This document shows, in pieces, positions 45,121-57,038 of a stretch of 64,000 nucleotides of DNA. Origin of the DNA: Atriophallophorus winterbourni (taxonomy: Eukaryota > Platyhelminthes > Trematoda > Plagiorchiida > Microphallidae). The number at the start of each line of letters is the position of its first letter. Position 1 is the stretch's first letter. Under the pieces are notes generated by a model that did not search any database, had not been told where the DNA came from, and worked only from the letters and a program-made list of their open reading frames with translations. Where the stretch lies: positions 17,744 through 81,743 of the forward strand of contig JACCGJ010010213.1 in the NCBI GenBank assembly GCA_013407085.1. Direction: 5' to 3'. The translations under genes were made by a program, and so were the position numbers.

Positions 45121-46179
45121 CATTGTCGTCTCAGTGTGGTAACGTAGCTTGTTGTTTCGAGACGCAGTTCGTGACCTAGGAAACGATAAACGTTTCATTA
45201 ACCTGTGTTTATTTGCGAACGTGTTGGCCACGCTATCATATCGGTTGGCAGAACAATGGTAGATTAAAAACGGTTCAAGATTTGACCGCGGAATAAACAT
45301 TCCGATTTCAACTTGCTCCTCAATATCCTGTTAGTTGACTTGGGTAACATTAATAACATGAGTTAAGCATAGATTGTGTAAGCTACTTGAGATTCTGGGC
45401 ATCTCGCGGCAAATACAATAAATGCCTATAATTGCTGCTGAAAGTTTTTTGCTGCATACAAACATGTTCAAATGTTGTCACAATCTGGAATTCAAGTCTA
45501 ACTGATTGCTTTCACGCGAATTCCTGTGTGTCGCAGTGGAACTGCTACTTTTGAATGGCTAGAGGCGAAAGCGATTGAGTGGTGATTCTGGCAAAATGCG
45601 TACGCATTTTCTTGAAAAATGGCCACTTAAGGGATCAAAAATCTTGATTTAAGCCTTCACTGCTTTTACCGAAATCGAGTAAACCTCAAGTAAAAAACGA
45701 AGCCATTATCCCATTATGTAATGCTTAGTTATACTCAAGTTTTATTCTAGGAATTTGAGTGTGAATTTTTGCAGAAAAACTTCAACCTTGTTGCTACATT
45801 GAATCATACGTTGTCGAAAAACCGGTTTCATGGGCTACAGCTAGTTATCATTTATGATGCACTCATGGATGCAGTCCGTTCCTCCCGACTGGCTGTTTTC
45901 ATTTGCCGGATAGATATTCAGCACTAATTTAACCGGCCAGCCACACACTGGCTACGCCATAGTGAATAAGGTACCGTTTCCTCTCTTTCTGTTAATGGCT
46001 GACAACGAGAGTTTCCCAATTTTTCTTATTTGCTCGCATCTACCGAGCATATTATTAACGGTCTTTTTCTAGCTGTTTACCGTCATCAATTGTCGATAGT
46101 AGGTTCAAGATTCATGATTCGAAGTTTAATGTAAAAAAGCAAATAGCTGTACAATACAATCGGATATCTGTATGAAAGT
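45121..46179. other. No gene recognised
   Basis: Upstream of the RBM24-like gene. AT-rich, with no exon-like frame and no repeat matched elsewhere in the window. Confidence 0.4.
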
Positions 46180-46724
46180 TAAACAAATACTTACTTTAAT
46201 TTTTGCGTCATTTTATCACAGAGTCCCAAATGGACCGATCATGTGACTGCACAGTACTTGAAGGTTAGAAGGTTATCATTTTACGCCTTACGTCTGCGTT
46301 CTTTAGCTGTTCCTCCTGATGTAGTTAGATGTTTTGTTTTTTTCTTGCATTGTTCCCATTTTAATCTACGCATCCCCTATAATTTTTCCTGGTCTTTTTG
46401 AAAAGGATTTTTTTGATGATCAGAAGAGGAATCAAATTAATTTCAAGATTGAGCTCTTCCTCCACCGAGTTAATTCGTGATATGATCGTCGAACGACACT
46501 TTCGTGAATGTGACAGATTGGTCAGAGTCATATCGTCTGATAATGCACACCCACTGCATGAGGTCCTTATGGCTTGCAGATCGTTCGCAGCCACGCGTAG
46601 TCAACATATCGTCCCGTATGCAAGAACTGAGAAATTCAAAAATTCTTTTATTCCTTACCTGGCTCGATATTTGGTTGATCATACAAAAGTTATTCTCGAT
46701 TTGAGAAAGAAACTGACAGTATAA
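46180..46724 (+). pseudogene. LINE 3' end, reverse transcriptase C-terminal domain
   Basis: After a decayed stretch containing CIVPILIYASPIIFPGLFEK, an open frame of 108 codons (46398-46724) reads RRGIKLISRLSSSSTELIRD, VERHFRECDRLVRVISSD, HPLHEVLMACRSFAATRS and RTEKFKNSFIPYLARYLVD. The RTEKFKNSF..YL ending is typical of LINE ORF2 C-termini. It differs from the CR1 and RTE copies here, so a further LINE family is present. Confidence 0.65.
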
Positions 46725-47211
46725 TAACTGAAGTGGGATCATCCTTATTTGACATGTCTTTTTTTAATGTACATTTCATTACGTGTGGTCGAATTAATTG
46801 TATCGCTGAAAATTCGTGTAGTCGAATAAAGCCATTTTTCTTCTTCTTCTTCTTCAGTGGAGGAGCAAAATAAATTCCAATTGTGACATGGAGAGAGGAA
46901 ATTTCGACCAGAAATATATGTTTGGGTAATTTTTTCTTAGTATGTATGTGTAAGAACGAATCACTAAGTGATTTCAGTAGGATTGTGTTAGGTTGGTAAT
47001 TGTAATCTTGAAAGTAAATTTTGAGAATTCTTGCTGAGAACCCCTGTGGTGAGATATTTCCTGATGGTACATAAAATATTTTGACGATATACACATTCCA
47101 TTGCAACAACCGTGCTTCGATTTAACCATTCACCGGTTGTTTGTGCAATAAGGATTGTTCGAACCTCGATTTTAACGAAACAAAATGGTGGGTAACATCA
47201 ATCGATTGAAA
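46725..47211. other. No gene recognised
   Basis: A 139-codon minus-strand open frame at 46690-47109 overlaps a TTCTTC-rich patch and shows no domain; probably chance or LINE 3' UTR. Confidence 0.35.
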
Positions 47212-47700
47212 TATGTTTGGAACTGATCGTGTATACATAATGCAACAAATAAGGTGGATGGGGCAGAAATCACCACATTCTGGCGCTCGGCACATACGCG
47301 AAGGTAAATAGTTGTTATTAATCTTACCCTACTAGTTTATTAGATTTTTTTTGTTTTTCTTCAAAAGTAGCTTAAACTTAGCCCCATTAGTCATGTACTT
47401 TTACGCATGTGAGCCGCAGTATCAACCGACCTTGACAGTGTTCACTTGTATTAGATTGATTTGGATACATACTTGTAGGCAAATCGACCATTGATCCTGA
47501 CCATGCCTACGAGACGTGACACTGTGTAGGCGTACTGTAGGCTGTTTCGGGGTAAGGTCAAATCAATGGTGGTGGGTTGACTGCAACTTGGTCATGTTCC
47601 CTGTCCTGACTATCACCCTTGGTTTGACGAAGCTTCTGTCAGAAGTGACACCTTAACCAAAACCTGTTCTGAGTGATTTCACTCAAATTACTTTGTATGG
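47212..47700 (+). mobile_element. Penelope-like 3' region next to an inverted 5' scrap
   Basis: 47212-47243 (GTTTGGAACTGATCGTGTAT) is the outer end of a minus-oriented terminal repeat. From about 47245 the plus-strand 3' region follows (GGTGGATGGGGCAGAAATC, CTTTTACGCATGTGAGCCGC, GAGACGTGACACTGTGTAGG). It ends with a decayed family B hammerhead at about 47615-47665 (TTGACGA core, GACA in place of GAAA). Confidence 0.7.
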
Positions 47701-48429
47701 GTGACATCTTTTAGTTTTGCAAGTTTGGTACCTATGCTGGTTTTTACTGTACCAACTGAATGTTCAACTTACTTGCCCGGCCAGACGAGTTCAGTCTCTG
47801 TTCCCTTGACGTAAGGCGTCGAATGATTTCTCGTTTTCTCATATTTCTAGTTTAATTCAGCATTTGCAAATTTCAACTGCAATATTTCTATAATTCTTTT
47901 AATAGTCTCGGTGATCCACTGGCATTGCATCACGATCTTGACACGCGCACATTCACCATCTTATGATATCATTTTAAAAATGTTTCTTCCTATGATTTAA
48001 CTAATACTGTTATTCACTTCTGATCTAGTAAAAATTTCAATATTTATTCAATATTTGTTCGAAATACACCGTAATACCCCAATATTTAACTCTATCCATA
48101 TTCATTCAGTAAGTTGCGTCAGCGTATCCTTATCAATTGGAGGCTGTTATTGAATAGCATGGGTCAAACTTAACTCGCACTGCTACTGTTTTTGGCTCAA
48201 ACTCTACCAATTTGTTAAAAATATTGTCCACAGCTCAAATTTCTGATGTTTTTCGAAAAGATTATACTGTTCATCTGTTCAATACTAAACGCTTTCCTTT
48301 TGCATCGTGCGTTCCACCTTCCCGATATCAGAATACTCTGGATGGATGCACAACAACGTTCACAACGTTCCCGTAATTTCGTTTGAATTTGAGTTCGAAA
48401 GTTTGAGCCTAGCTTGAAAATTCAATGTC
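47701..48429. other. No gene recognised
   Basis: AT-rich sequence with no exon, RNA or matched repeat that I can support. Confidence 0.4.
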
Positions 48430-48500
48430 TTTCCACGTGCAGTCTATGTCTGTGCGGCACTTCGCATGGAGCATGCTTGTGATTCCATAGATGGAATGAC
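48430..48500 (-). repeat. Dispersed repeat R1, partial copy
   Basis: CACGTGCAGTCTATGTCTGTG and CGGCACTTCGCATGGAGCATG correspond to the right half of 1192-1293. Confidence 0.5.
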
Positions 48501-49304
48501 AGGTAAAACAACATGTTTACTATTGCATGATAGTTGATCAGCGTTTAACGGGAACAAGAGAATGCAAGTTATAGTAAACGAAAGGGGCGATGCTTGGTGG
48601 ATATTATCGGGCTTGATAAGAGGGCATACGTGACATCTTGTTCCCAAATTTTCCATTGCTGTCTTCCATTGCTGAGGTAGACAAGGAAAAATCGGAGTGG
48701 TTGTTAAAAGATGAATTGTTCTGAAATTTTGTAACGTAAGTTACCCAAATAACGCGAGTTCTTTAATAAATATCTTTAATTTTGAGCGTTAATGTTTTTT
48801 GGGCTACGTTGACTTCACTCCACATATTTTGTACGTTTACCATGTAACTTATTCTAATTATCGAAATGGAACTTTATGCTTTAAATTCTCATGAGAAAAA
48901 TATGTGATTTTTGAGTTGGCATGACTGTTCACATTTAAGGTCATATTGACAGGGGTGTTTTGTGTTCTGGCGCCCCCCTCACCTTCGTTGACCTCAAAAG
49001 CTGCTTCAGTGGTGACTCGTTTACAAAGTGCTTGTCTCGAGAATGTTGATGATACTTATGCTGTTAGTTCAAACATGAAAAGCTCAGTGATAGAACTAGC
49101 ATGTATCATGCATAGAAAGCATGTCACATTCTGTAGAAAACAACAACGTGTATCCATGTGAACACAGCAAGTGATTCTTTACTGCTTAGATTTTGATGCA
49201 TTGTTCAAAGATTCAAAGTTTCAAAAATATATTGTGTTCCTTATTCAAATGAACTGCAAGAACTTTGGAAATGAAAAGAGAATTAAACCAAGAACCAAAA
49301 TATT
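48501..49304. other. No gene recognised
   Basis: Two open frames (near 48946-49161 and 49171-49383) have no domain and are not called. Confidence 0.4.
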
Positions 49305-49500
49305 CATTTGCATGCATTTCTATCACACACCCCACGACCGGTTTCGTGCTGTTTGCACTCATCAGGTAGGGATAGTAAGATAAGGATCCGAGTTATACTT
49401 GTGTGCCACTGTTGTATAGGGTTCTTAAAAAGAACAAAGATTTTCAAAAAAGAATTACAAAGTGATTCCTGGCCTGGTATGTGAACACAATAATACATTA
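49305..49500 (-). mobile_element. Single family A unit
   Basis: One minus-oriented unit with hammerhead, GTGCCACTGTTGTATAGGG, a GTTCTT-TTT-AAGAAC hairpin and a GAATCAC-TTT-GTAATTC hairpin. It links the 3.4/16.7 kb subfamily (hairpins) with the 63 kb subfamily (GTGC/GCAC stem II, cleavage base C). Confidence 0.7.
49324..49376 (-). ncRNA. Hammerhead motif, family A, well preserved
   Basis: TCCCTAC-CTGATGA-GTGC-AAACA-GCAC-GAA-ACCGGT-C-GTGGGG. Stem I has six pairs including one U-G, stem II has four perfect pairs, and every core base is present. Confidence 0.85.
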
Positions 49501-49516
49501 AAAAGTGAATTAATTA

Positions 49517-49563
49517 TAATGCAAAGAAATTTGAGTGCAATAGGTTACAGTAGTTTTTGGGTA
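49517..49563 (-). mobile_element. Scrap of Penelope-like terminal repeat
   Basis: ATAATGCAAAGAAATTTGAG and GTGCAATAGGTTACAGTAGTT match the outer part of the terminal repeat at 19477-19520. It is cut by TA repeats before the hammerhead. Confidence 0.65.
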
Positions 49564-49622
49564 TATATATATATATATATCTATATATATATATATCATA
49601 TATATATAATGATATATTATAT
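49561..49622. repeat. (TA)n microsatellite
   Basis: About 60 bp of imperfect TA repeats between the Penelope-like scrap and CR1-F. Confidence 0.85.
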
Positions 49623-50410
49623 AGATATAAGTGAATAAACAAGTTAAGGACTAAGATTAAACAGTATATGTGTTCGGGAAAAGAATAATTCAATAAAAAC
49701 TCGTAAAATTTCATTTTAAAGTCACGCAAGCTTGTGGAGTGGGCAACGGTAGAAGGTAAACTTTTCAAAGTAAAACAGACACGGACAGAGTAAAAATACC
49801 CTTTACAGTTCAGGCTGGATTGGGGTACCACCAGCACATATTCATGGGTCCGATAATTTCTTGTAACCTTTTCCGTGAATAAATCCTGTAAGGGATGGCT
49901 CGGGGTATGGAATCTTTTGTAAAGTAAGATAAGTTATCCTCTGATTCGCCGATAGGGAGAGTCGAATAGATTCAGTTGAGCTATCCTTTCTTTATAAGGC
50001 TTGTTTCGGATGCTGATAACTAGTTTTGTTGAGCGGTGATAGATGCGCTGCATAAAATCAACATCCTTCTTGAGCCACGGAGACCATGACTGCACACCTT
50101 ATTACATCACTGGTCTCAAATATGTGTTCATGATCCTTGGCAATATCTTGAGCGAAAATTTCACAAATAATCGTTTGAGCAGATTTAGGACACGTGTTGC
50201 ATTTTTAAATCAGTGCTAGTTTGAAGTGAGCATATCCAGACACCCAAATCCTTTTCCTCACTGCAATTTTCAAGGACAAGCGAACCTATATGATATGTGA
50301 ACTATACTTGATTCCCACACATTAATGTTCCGGCATTTATTAAAGTTAAATGGTAGTTTGTTCTTCAACCACCAGCTGGGAAGCGTATCAAGAATTTTGG
50401 TAACAGCAGA
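49620..50410 (-). pseudogene. CR1-F LINE, C-terminal part of ORF2
   Basis: Minus strand: IYHRSTKLVISIRNKPYKER, IAQLNLFDSPYRRIRG, YKRFHTPSHPLQDLF, YFYSVRVCFTLKSLP and FKMKFYEFLLNYSFPEHIY. A region at 50110-50410 corresponds to the segment just after the catalytic box (VRKRIWVSGYAHFKLA). Stops and frame changes are present. The 3' UTR is shared with 20053-20232 and 53388-53630. Confidence 0.75.
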
Positions 50411-50433
50411 CAGTCTTCTGTGTTACGGATGCA

Positions 50434-50485
50434 ACGCCACAGAAGCGGAATGGAGTGTCCTCTCCATTGTTGCGTTGTGATGTAT
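50434..50485 (-). mobile_element. RTE 5'-leader scrap, inverted
   Basis: AGAAGCGGAATGGAGTGTCC and CATTGTTGCGTTGTGATGTA are the reverse complement of the RTE leader that starts again at about 50570 on the plus strand. Confidence 0.75.
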
Positions 50486-50518
50486 GGAGTATGGATTAGT
50501 GGAAAGAGCACAGTTGAC

Positions 50519-50568
50519 TACCTATATATATACATCATATATATATATATATATACATATATACATGA
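50519..50568. repeat. TA-rich spacer between inverted RTE leaders
   Basis: TA repeats lie exactly between the minus and plus leader copies, making a TA-centred palindrome with arms of about 45 bp. Confidence 0.8.
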
Positions 50569-50569
50569 A

Positions 50570-53216
50570 AACGCAACAATGGAGAGGACACTCCATTCCG
50601 CTTTTGCGGATAATAACACTGGAAGCAGCAGATACCGGTTAAAAGCTACAGTTCGATTGGCGTAGAGCTCAGCGCCTGGGGCTGCTTCCGACGGTGGGTG
50701 AGACTTTCAGGACGGCTACCGCCCGCCTCAAGCTGGGCAGCCCCAGCCAATATGGTGCCGTCTCGCCGCGGTCTGCTATCCTCATTGGGTGCATGAGGAT
50801 TAGGAATCAACCGACAAGCAGACTATTTTTTCCGCACCAGCGAAACGAACTACTAAAAATCAAAAGTCATTTCTGAAACTGGGAACCTGGAACGTCTGGT
50901 CAATGCTTCCTGGATTTCATGACGACGTCTGGAATATCAGAGGCGTAAGAAAATCTGCTGTGATTGACAATGAACTAAAGAGATTGAATGTCGACGTGGC
51001 TGCCCTGCAATAGACGCGATTACCAGACACTGGTATACTAACAGAAAGAGATTACACATTTTTGGAAAGGAAGGGGTTCCGATGAGCCTCGACTGCATGG
51101 AGTTGGGTTTGCCGTTCGAAACGACCTACTAAAAGCAACAGAACCGAGCAGCAGCGGGAGCGCACGGATTTGGACTCTAAATCTGAAGTGTATTACTGGT
51201 ACCATTACGTTGGTCAACGTTTGTGCACCGACGCTCTCTGCGACGCCTGTTGAAAAAGACGCTTTTTATCACAACCTCGCAACAGTCCTCGAAAACGTGC
51301 CACAAAGAAACTGTGTAGTGGTATTGGGTGATTTCAATGCTAGAGTTGGCGCAGATTACGAGTCTTGGCAAAACTGTCTCTGGAGGTTCGGTGTAGGTAA
51401 AATTAATGAAAATGGACAACGCCTTTTAAAATTATGCAAACCTAATCTTGCTACGCGATTTGCAAAAGCCTTCACAGCCGAGTTAAGCAAGGCAACCCCA
51501 CTCGAATCGGCTTCAGAAAACTGGGAATCGATAAAAAGCTGCATATGTCGAGTCGCACTTTCCACTTTCGGTCCGAAGAAAGCTCGAACGAGCGACTAGT
51601 TCGAAGCAAAAGCTTCTGAGATGACTGCTGTGTTGGATGAGAAACGCTAAGCATTCTTGAGGTTCAAAGGTATGCCAACAGATGAAAACTTACGACTTTT
51701 AAGAGCAGTTAGAAATAAGGTCCAACAGACTGTAAGGCGATGTGCAAATGACTATTGGACAGAAATTAGCCTTAGTATCCAAAAAGCTGCGGCTACTGGA
51801 AGTTTTCACTCTATGTATGATGGGATCAAGAGGGCCATTGGTCCAAACAAACTAAAAACGGCTCCCATTAAGTCTGTATCTGGTGACCCGATTGTGGACA
51901 AAACTCAGCAGACGGAAAGATGGGTAGAGCACTTCTACTCCCTCTACTCTAGGGACAGTACGGTTTTACCACATGTACTTGAAAATTTTGAGCGGTTGCC
52001 GACTACTGAATATCTAGATACCCCTCCTACTCTTGATGAGCTCAATAAGGCAATCGACCGCTTAGCGAATGGGAAGGCCCCTGGTGACGACGGAATTCCA
52101 CCTGAGCTCATCAAATGCTGTAGAGCAGCATTATTACAGCCTCTTCACCATTTGCTTCTTCAGTGCTGGCAGGAGGGGGGTGTCCCACAAGAGATGCGAG
52201 ACACAAAGGTCATCACGCTATTTAAGAATAAGGGTGACAGAGGCGACTGCAACAATTACAGAGGAATCTCCCTTCTGAATGTTGTAGGCAAATTTTTTGC
52301 TAAAGTCTTACAGATCCGGCTGCAAGTTTTAGCTGATAGAATTTACTCCGAATCTCAATGTTGCTCCCGCAAGGGAAGATCAACCGTTGACATGATCTTC
52401 TCCCTGAGACAACTTCAAGAAAAGTGTCGGGAATAGCGTATGCCATTATACGCTGTTTTTATTGATTTAACGAAGGCATTCGACTAAGTCAGCAGGGAGG
52501 GTCTTTTTAAAATGCTTGATTTGATAGGCTGCCCCCCAAGACTGCTAAAGCTCGTTATTTCGTTCCACTCAGGCAAGAATGGCTCAGTCCATTTTGACGG
52601 TTTCAGCTTAGAAGCCTTTGAAATTCGCCGAGGCGTCAAACAAGGGTGTGTTCTTGCTCCCACACTGTTCGGCATTTTCTTTGCTCTGCTTCTGAAGCAC
52701 GCTTTTAGACGAGGATAGAAGATATTTACCTACGCACGCGAATTGTTGGCAAGCTTTTCAACCTGATCCGGTTGAGAGCACAAACCAAAGCACGAAATGT
52801 GCTAATCCGTGACCTGCTGTTTGCCGACGATGCAGCCTTTACTGCTCACTCCCACGAGCACCTAAAGTCTCTAATGGACTGTTTTTCGTCGGCATGCAAA
52901 GACTTTGGGCTAACATTCAACATCAGCAAGACCAAAGTCCTTGGTCAAGGGACTGTATCGCCTCCAATCATCACTGCTGGAAACTGTCAGCTTGAACCAG
53001 TATGTCATATCACATATCTTGGTTCAACCATTGCGATAACCTCTCGCTGGACACGGATATTGATGAGCGGATTGGCAGAGCAGCTGTCATTTTGTCCCGA
53101 TTGAACTCTCGTGTTTGGGGTAACCGCAAGCTGACTATAAAGACAAAGATGATGGTATACAGCGAGTGCGTACTAAATGCTTTACTGTACGGCAGTGAAA
53201 CCTGGACCACCCACGG
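50570..53216 (+). mobile_element. RTE-2: decayed RTE-like LINE, 3'-truncated
   Basis: Same family as RTE-1. The leader and start region lie at 50575-50880; the endonuclease keeps CVVVLGDFNARVGADYESW (51325) but lacks about 90 residues after GQRLLKLCK, including the TDHS motif. Reverse transcriptase motifs GKAPGDDGIPPELI, NNYRGISLLNVVGK, FEIRRGVKQGCVLAP and LLFADDAAF are readable. Stops include 51012, 51597, 52436 and the Tyr-to-stop change in FDYVSRE near 52486. The copy ends abruptly after GSETWTTHG at 53216, where an unrelated segment and a family A unit follow. Confidence 0.9.
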
Positions 53217-53224
53217 CAATCAAA

Positions 53225-53387
53225 TACCCACGTCAAGCAGTTTTCCTTCTCATTGATAGGTTCAATGAACATCGAGTCATTGAAGTGATAACAAAGGTGA
53301 GTGGAGTGTTGCTTACATCCCCCGAAATTACACTCCACTACCGGTTTCTGGCTGTTTGCCGTCATCAGGTGGAGACAGTAATTCAAG
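53225..53387 (-). mobile_element. Single family A unit at the RTE-2 break
   Basis: Minus-oriented unit with hammerhead at 53331-53379 and GTTGCTTACATCCC on its far side. The rest of the unit is diverged. Confidence 0.65.
53331..53379 (-). ncRNA. Hammerhead motif, family A, best stem I
   Basis: CTCCAC-CTGATGA-CGGC-AAACA-GCCA-GAA-ACCGGT-A-GTGGAG. Stem I is six perfect pairs. The closing pair of stem II is C-A. Confidence 0.8.
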
Positions 53388-53630
53388 GTAATTCAATGTT
53401 TTTAATTGTTTAAAAATTAGCAAGCTTAACAACAAACATAGGATGTTAAAAATGGAAATGTAAGTGTATAAACAAGATAAATAATAAGATTAAGCAGTAT
53501 ATAAGTGTTCGGGAAACGAATAATTCAACAATAATTTGTCTAATTTCGTTTTCAATTAATACAAACTAGTGGAGTGAGCAACGGTAGAAGGTGAACTGTT
53601 CAAAGTAAAACACACGCACAGAATAACAAT
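53388..53630 (-). repeat. CR1-F 3'-end fragment
   Basis: Aligns with 49620-49800 (GTGTTCGGGAAACGAATAAT, GTGGAGTGAGCAACGGTAGA, TGTTCAAAGTAAAACACACG). Confidence 0.7.
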
Positions 53631-53699
53631 AACTTAGTTTCAGTGAGCCTTGAGACAGTTAATAAGTGGTAAACAAAGTTATACTTGAATGTAGGTGGA

Positions 53700-54022
53700 T
53701 AAAAATGCATGCAAATAAGGAATTTTGAAACATTATTTGACTTACAAGCAATTTTAAATGTCTTTCGTACGTCGAATCACAATATTCGAATAGAAAATAA
53801 AAGAAAAGTGGTTTTCCAACAAAAATTACCACTTCATTATTTTTATACGATAGTCAGTACCCACTTCAAACGTATTGACTCATGGTAAGTATTCAACTGG
53901 ACTATCGTTTACATTACATAATTATTTTTATTTCTTTTTCATGAGCGAATATTTACTATGATATGTTAGTTGTGAAGCTATGTGCTTTTTATGACCATAA
54001 ATTCTTGAATCTTGAATCTTGA
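53700..54022 (+). repeat. CR1-E 3'-end fragment
   Basis: Contains GTATTGACTCATGGTAAGTA and GTTGTGAAGCTATGTGCTTT, and ends in CTTGAATCTTGAATCTTGAA. The same tail, in reverse, starts CR1-E at 56116. The 5' limit is approximate. Confidence 0.7.
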
Positions 54023-55849
54023 ACAAAATAATTCAAAATTGTTAAAACCGTGACTTGGCCACTTAATATAATTTCATACACAATTTTGCGGATTTATGTT
54101 TGCAGTATCCAGTTAAGCAGTTTTAAGATGTCATCGTGTATATTGGGCTCATAATTTTTGCCTTGATCCGTCACAGTTTTTTTCTACAGCGTTTATCGGC
54201 CAGTTTGTCCCTTCGATGGCATGCTCTACAAGCAACGCAGAAAAAGAATATTTTGTAATTTTTTGCTATGTCAGAGACTCATAAAACAACTCAGAAATAT
54301 TTGTACATTGCAAGTGCTGCCAAGCATCACAGCGATCACTCTGGATGGCGGGGTTGACATCATGAACAACCTGGGTACATTTAATGCAGTTATTCCGTTT
54401 AATCATTTTATGAACGCGACCCATTATGTTAGAGAAATATTTTAATTGTATTCAGTAATAAAAGGCAGATATGTAACAGCTTTATGCTGCTGTCGCTAGT
54501 TTATCTTACCACTGGTACTGCAGTTTATAGAGATCTTCGTTTTGAAAAATCGAATGCTGAGTTGTTCGCGGAAACCAGCTCGAATTATGCTCATTGATTT
54601 TTCGCGTACAACCACTACGGAAATAGTTATCACACAAATGAAGGCACAGTCATTCAGGGTTCGTACGAATAAAAAATGAGTCGCAATTTTTTGTTGGCAA
54701 CGTGTATCGTCGATTCTGAAGCAGTAAACTAATAAATTTGTATATATTGAAATTATTCTAGATAATGTCATTTACCCATGGTTCATGGGCGGCCACAACA
54801 ACTTCACAAAGTTGTTCACCATGAGAAAATTTCCGAGTCATTAGAGTTTTTACCACCTCGATGTTTTTAATTTATGTCTATCGCCATTGTTGATGCTCAT
54901 CGGGTATTGACTCCCAAACCGATGGTTGTCGCACCGTCAAACGACCTAGTAAGCGATCGATCTTACATGCCTGAACCCGTCTCAATTCACATTTGAGGTC
55001 ATGCACTTTTACCGGGGATCATATGTCGTATTTCAGGCCCCGTACTGAAAACATCAGAACGCTACATTTAAGGACGCATGTATTGATCCGTGTAAAATGT
55101 AGGACACTAGTGAAAATGCTGCATCTAGATGATACGGAGACAAGGTACATAAAATTGAGGATGAATCATTTCAACGTAACGAAAACGCTGCGTTTAATTT
55201 CAAGAGTAAATTGGAAAAGCAGTTTTTCAGCGACTATAAGTAATTTTTTGAACGAGTGGCGATAGCCTTGTTGTAGTCGGGATAAAGGAGAAGGAGGAAG
55301 ATATAGCTGTATGTTGTATGGCGTTTCAAAATTATATGCATATGCTTTGGAGGCAATCTAGTTCACTTGAAGTAGCGGCTAGAAAATATTGGTGAACCGT
55401 TGATGGCTAGGCTGCATTTATACGTTTATATGTTGGACAACATTATACAAGTTCCAATTAAATTTTTTTAAATCTGTCTACCCGATGTTGGTGAGGGATG
55501 AAACAGTTCCAAAATTAAATGATCTTTTGGTGACAGCAAAGGCGGGAGTATAATATTTAGCAAATGAGCGTGTGACTCACGTGAACAGACCGGAATAAAT
55601 TTTCGTTAGATGATGGAACTCGGCAGCATTGTATCCAAGGTATATGCAAACGACAGCTGCTTTGCCAGGCTCAATAGTGACGGAATGCCTAAGCGATGTA
55701 CATCATTCACGCGGAGCAGGCTTCAACAATTCGATTGGGAAAGAGGAAAGAATATCAGCTCCTTCTGAAGTTACGTAACCTGGAGCTGTGTAACTCCCAA
55801 TGTGCTCTATTTAAACACATACTATAGGTGGGAGTAGTATCAGCTTAAT
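54023..55849. other. No gene recognised
   Basis: Open frames of 74-91 codons near 54221-54445, 54496-54771 and 54993-55265 lack domains. The one ending at 55265 and the sequence after it may be decayed LINE, because a reverse transcriptase block becomes readable at 55850. Confidence 0.35.
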
Positions 55850-56060
55850 GAATAACTGGATATGTTAAACCAATCAACAAAGGTGATATTTGTTGCGATG
55901 AGACTAATTATCGTTTTGTGACGCTCCTTTCTTTCAAAACTAAGTTTTGTTGGATGATAGCGTTATAAGACAACATGAGGGCCATGCATTTCTATTCCAA
56001 CCACAAAAAGGTTTCAGGATATATAAAACCTCACTGTATACATTACTAACCAAACAAAGC
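55850..56060 (+). pseudogene. CR1-like reverse transcriptase fragment
   Basis: Plus frame GYVKPINKGDICCDETNYRF followed by VTLLSFKTK, the counterpart of the ITPIYKG..SNYRPVTLLPVISK block, then RQHEGHAFLFQPQKGF, the counterpart of QHGFR. Very short and decayed. Confidence 0.6.
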
Positions 56061-56115
56061 AGAATTTGATAATAATTGAAAACTTTTTCGATTGGAATAT
56101 GATTGGGACCGATCG

Positions 56116-56945
56116 TGTATTCAAGATTCAAGATTCAAGAATTTATGGTCACAAAAAGCACATAGCTTCACAATTACCATATTCCACACTCCAGATCAAA
56201 TTGTCGACGGTTTTTCTTTGCTGTCAGAGTCTGTTTTCTATGGAACTCCCTGCCCCCACATATCATTTGCGCAACAAGCCTGAACATGTTCAAGGCTGAA
56301 CTTGACAAGTATATGTTGACTAAACCCAACCTTGCACCTGAATACACGTGCTGACTTTCCTTGTGTATAAAACATTTGTGTTGTTTTCATGAATTCCCTA
56401 TATTTTTAATCTGTGGTTACTGTAAAGTATTTACTTTTTGGACCATTAAAACTTTGAATAACTTTGAATAGTAAATATACGTTCCGGAATTAGGTATAAA
56501 ATAAACATGTAATGTCAACTATAGTCAAGTTGTATAGTTACCATGAGTCAATACGCAGGTGTCGTCAAATCGTTATGCAAAAAATAAGTATCCAAATTTC
56601 GAATAAACGTTTCGATGCTGGGAGAGATGACAAAAGTTTCGGGGAGGGAATTCCAAAGGAAACAGACACGTACACAATAAAAATATCGGCGACAGCTGAT
56701 ACGGGAGTGGGGAATTTGCAGTGTCGCTGAGTGGCTGCGTGTATGACGTGAATCACGGTATTCGAATAAATGTTTTAAGGGATGATGTGGGGTATTTAAT
56801 ATTTTATATGTTAGTATCACATCGCTTCGAAGGCTTCTTTGGAGGGGAGTGGGGAGCCTCAGTTTTTGCTATCGTTCCTCGTACGCTAGTTTACGGAAAC
56901 CTCTTACGAGTTTGGTTGCGCGATGGTATATTTTGTCAAGCAATG
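56116..56945 (-). mobile_element. CR1-E 3' part inserted in the Penelope-like repeat
   Basis: Tail TCAAGATTCAAGATTCAAG at 56119 marks the 3' end (minus). After the CR1-A interruption it resumes at about 56471 and encodes HRATKLVRGFRKLAYEER (56900), ILTYKILNTPHHPLKHLFEY and YFYCVRVCFLWNSLPETF, ending LHNDLTTPAY before the stop near 56548. Confidence 0.75.
56176..56470 (+). mobile_element. CR1-A 3' fragment nested in CR1-E
   Basis: ATTCCACACTCCAGATCAAA through CCATTAAAACTTTGAATAAC matches 14395-14696 of CR1-A, tail included. It separates the two parts of the CR1-E 3' UTR, which join well when it is removed (compare 53880-54005). Confidence 0.8.
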
Positions 56946-56985
56946 TGTAATGAAAAGAAATTTGAGTGTAATCGGTTAGAGCGGG

Positions 56986-57038
56986 TTTTGGGTAACGTTT
57001 CGTTTCTGACACAGAAACTTCGTCAGACCAAGAGTGAT
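56986..57038 (-). ncRNA. Hammerhead motif, family B, intact
   Basis: CTTGGT-CTGACGA, stem II A-GTTTCTG-TGT-CAGAAAC with seven perfect pairs, GAA, self-complementary ACGT, cleavage base T, ACCCAA. Compared with other copies, two stem II pairs change in a paired way (G-U to G-C; C-G to U-A). Confidence 0.8.

Noticed and set aside
54221..55265. Three open frames of 74-91 codons
   Set aside because: No start context, domain or splice pattern; lengths are within chance for this composition.
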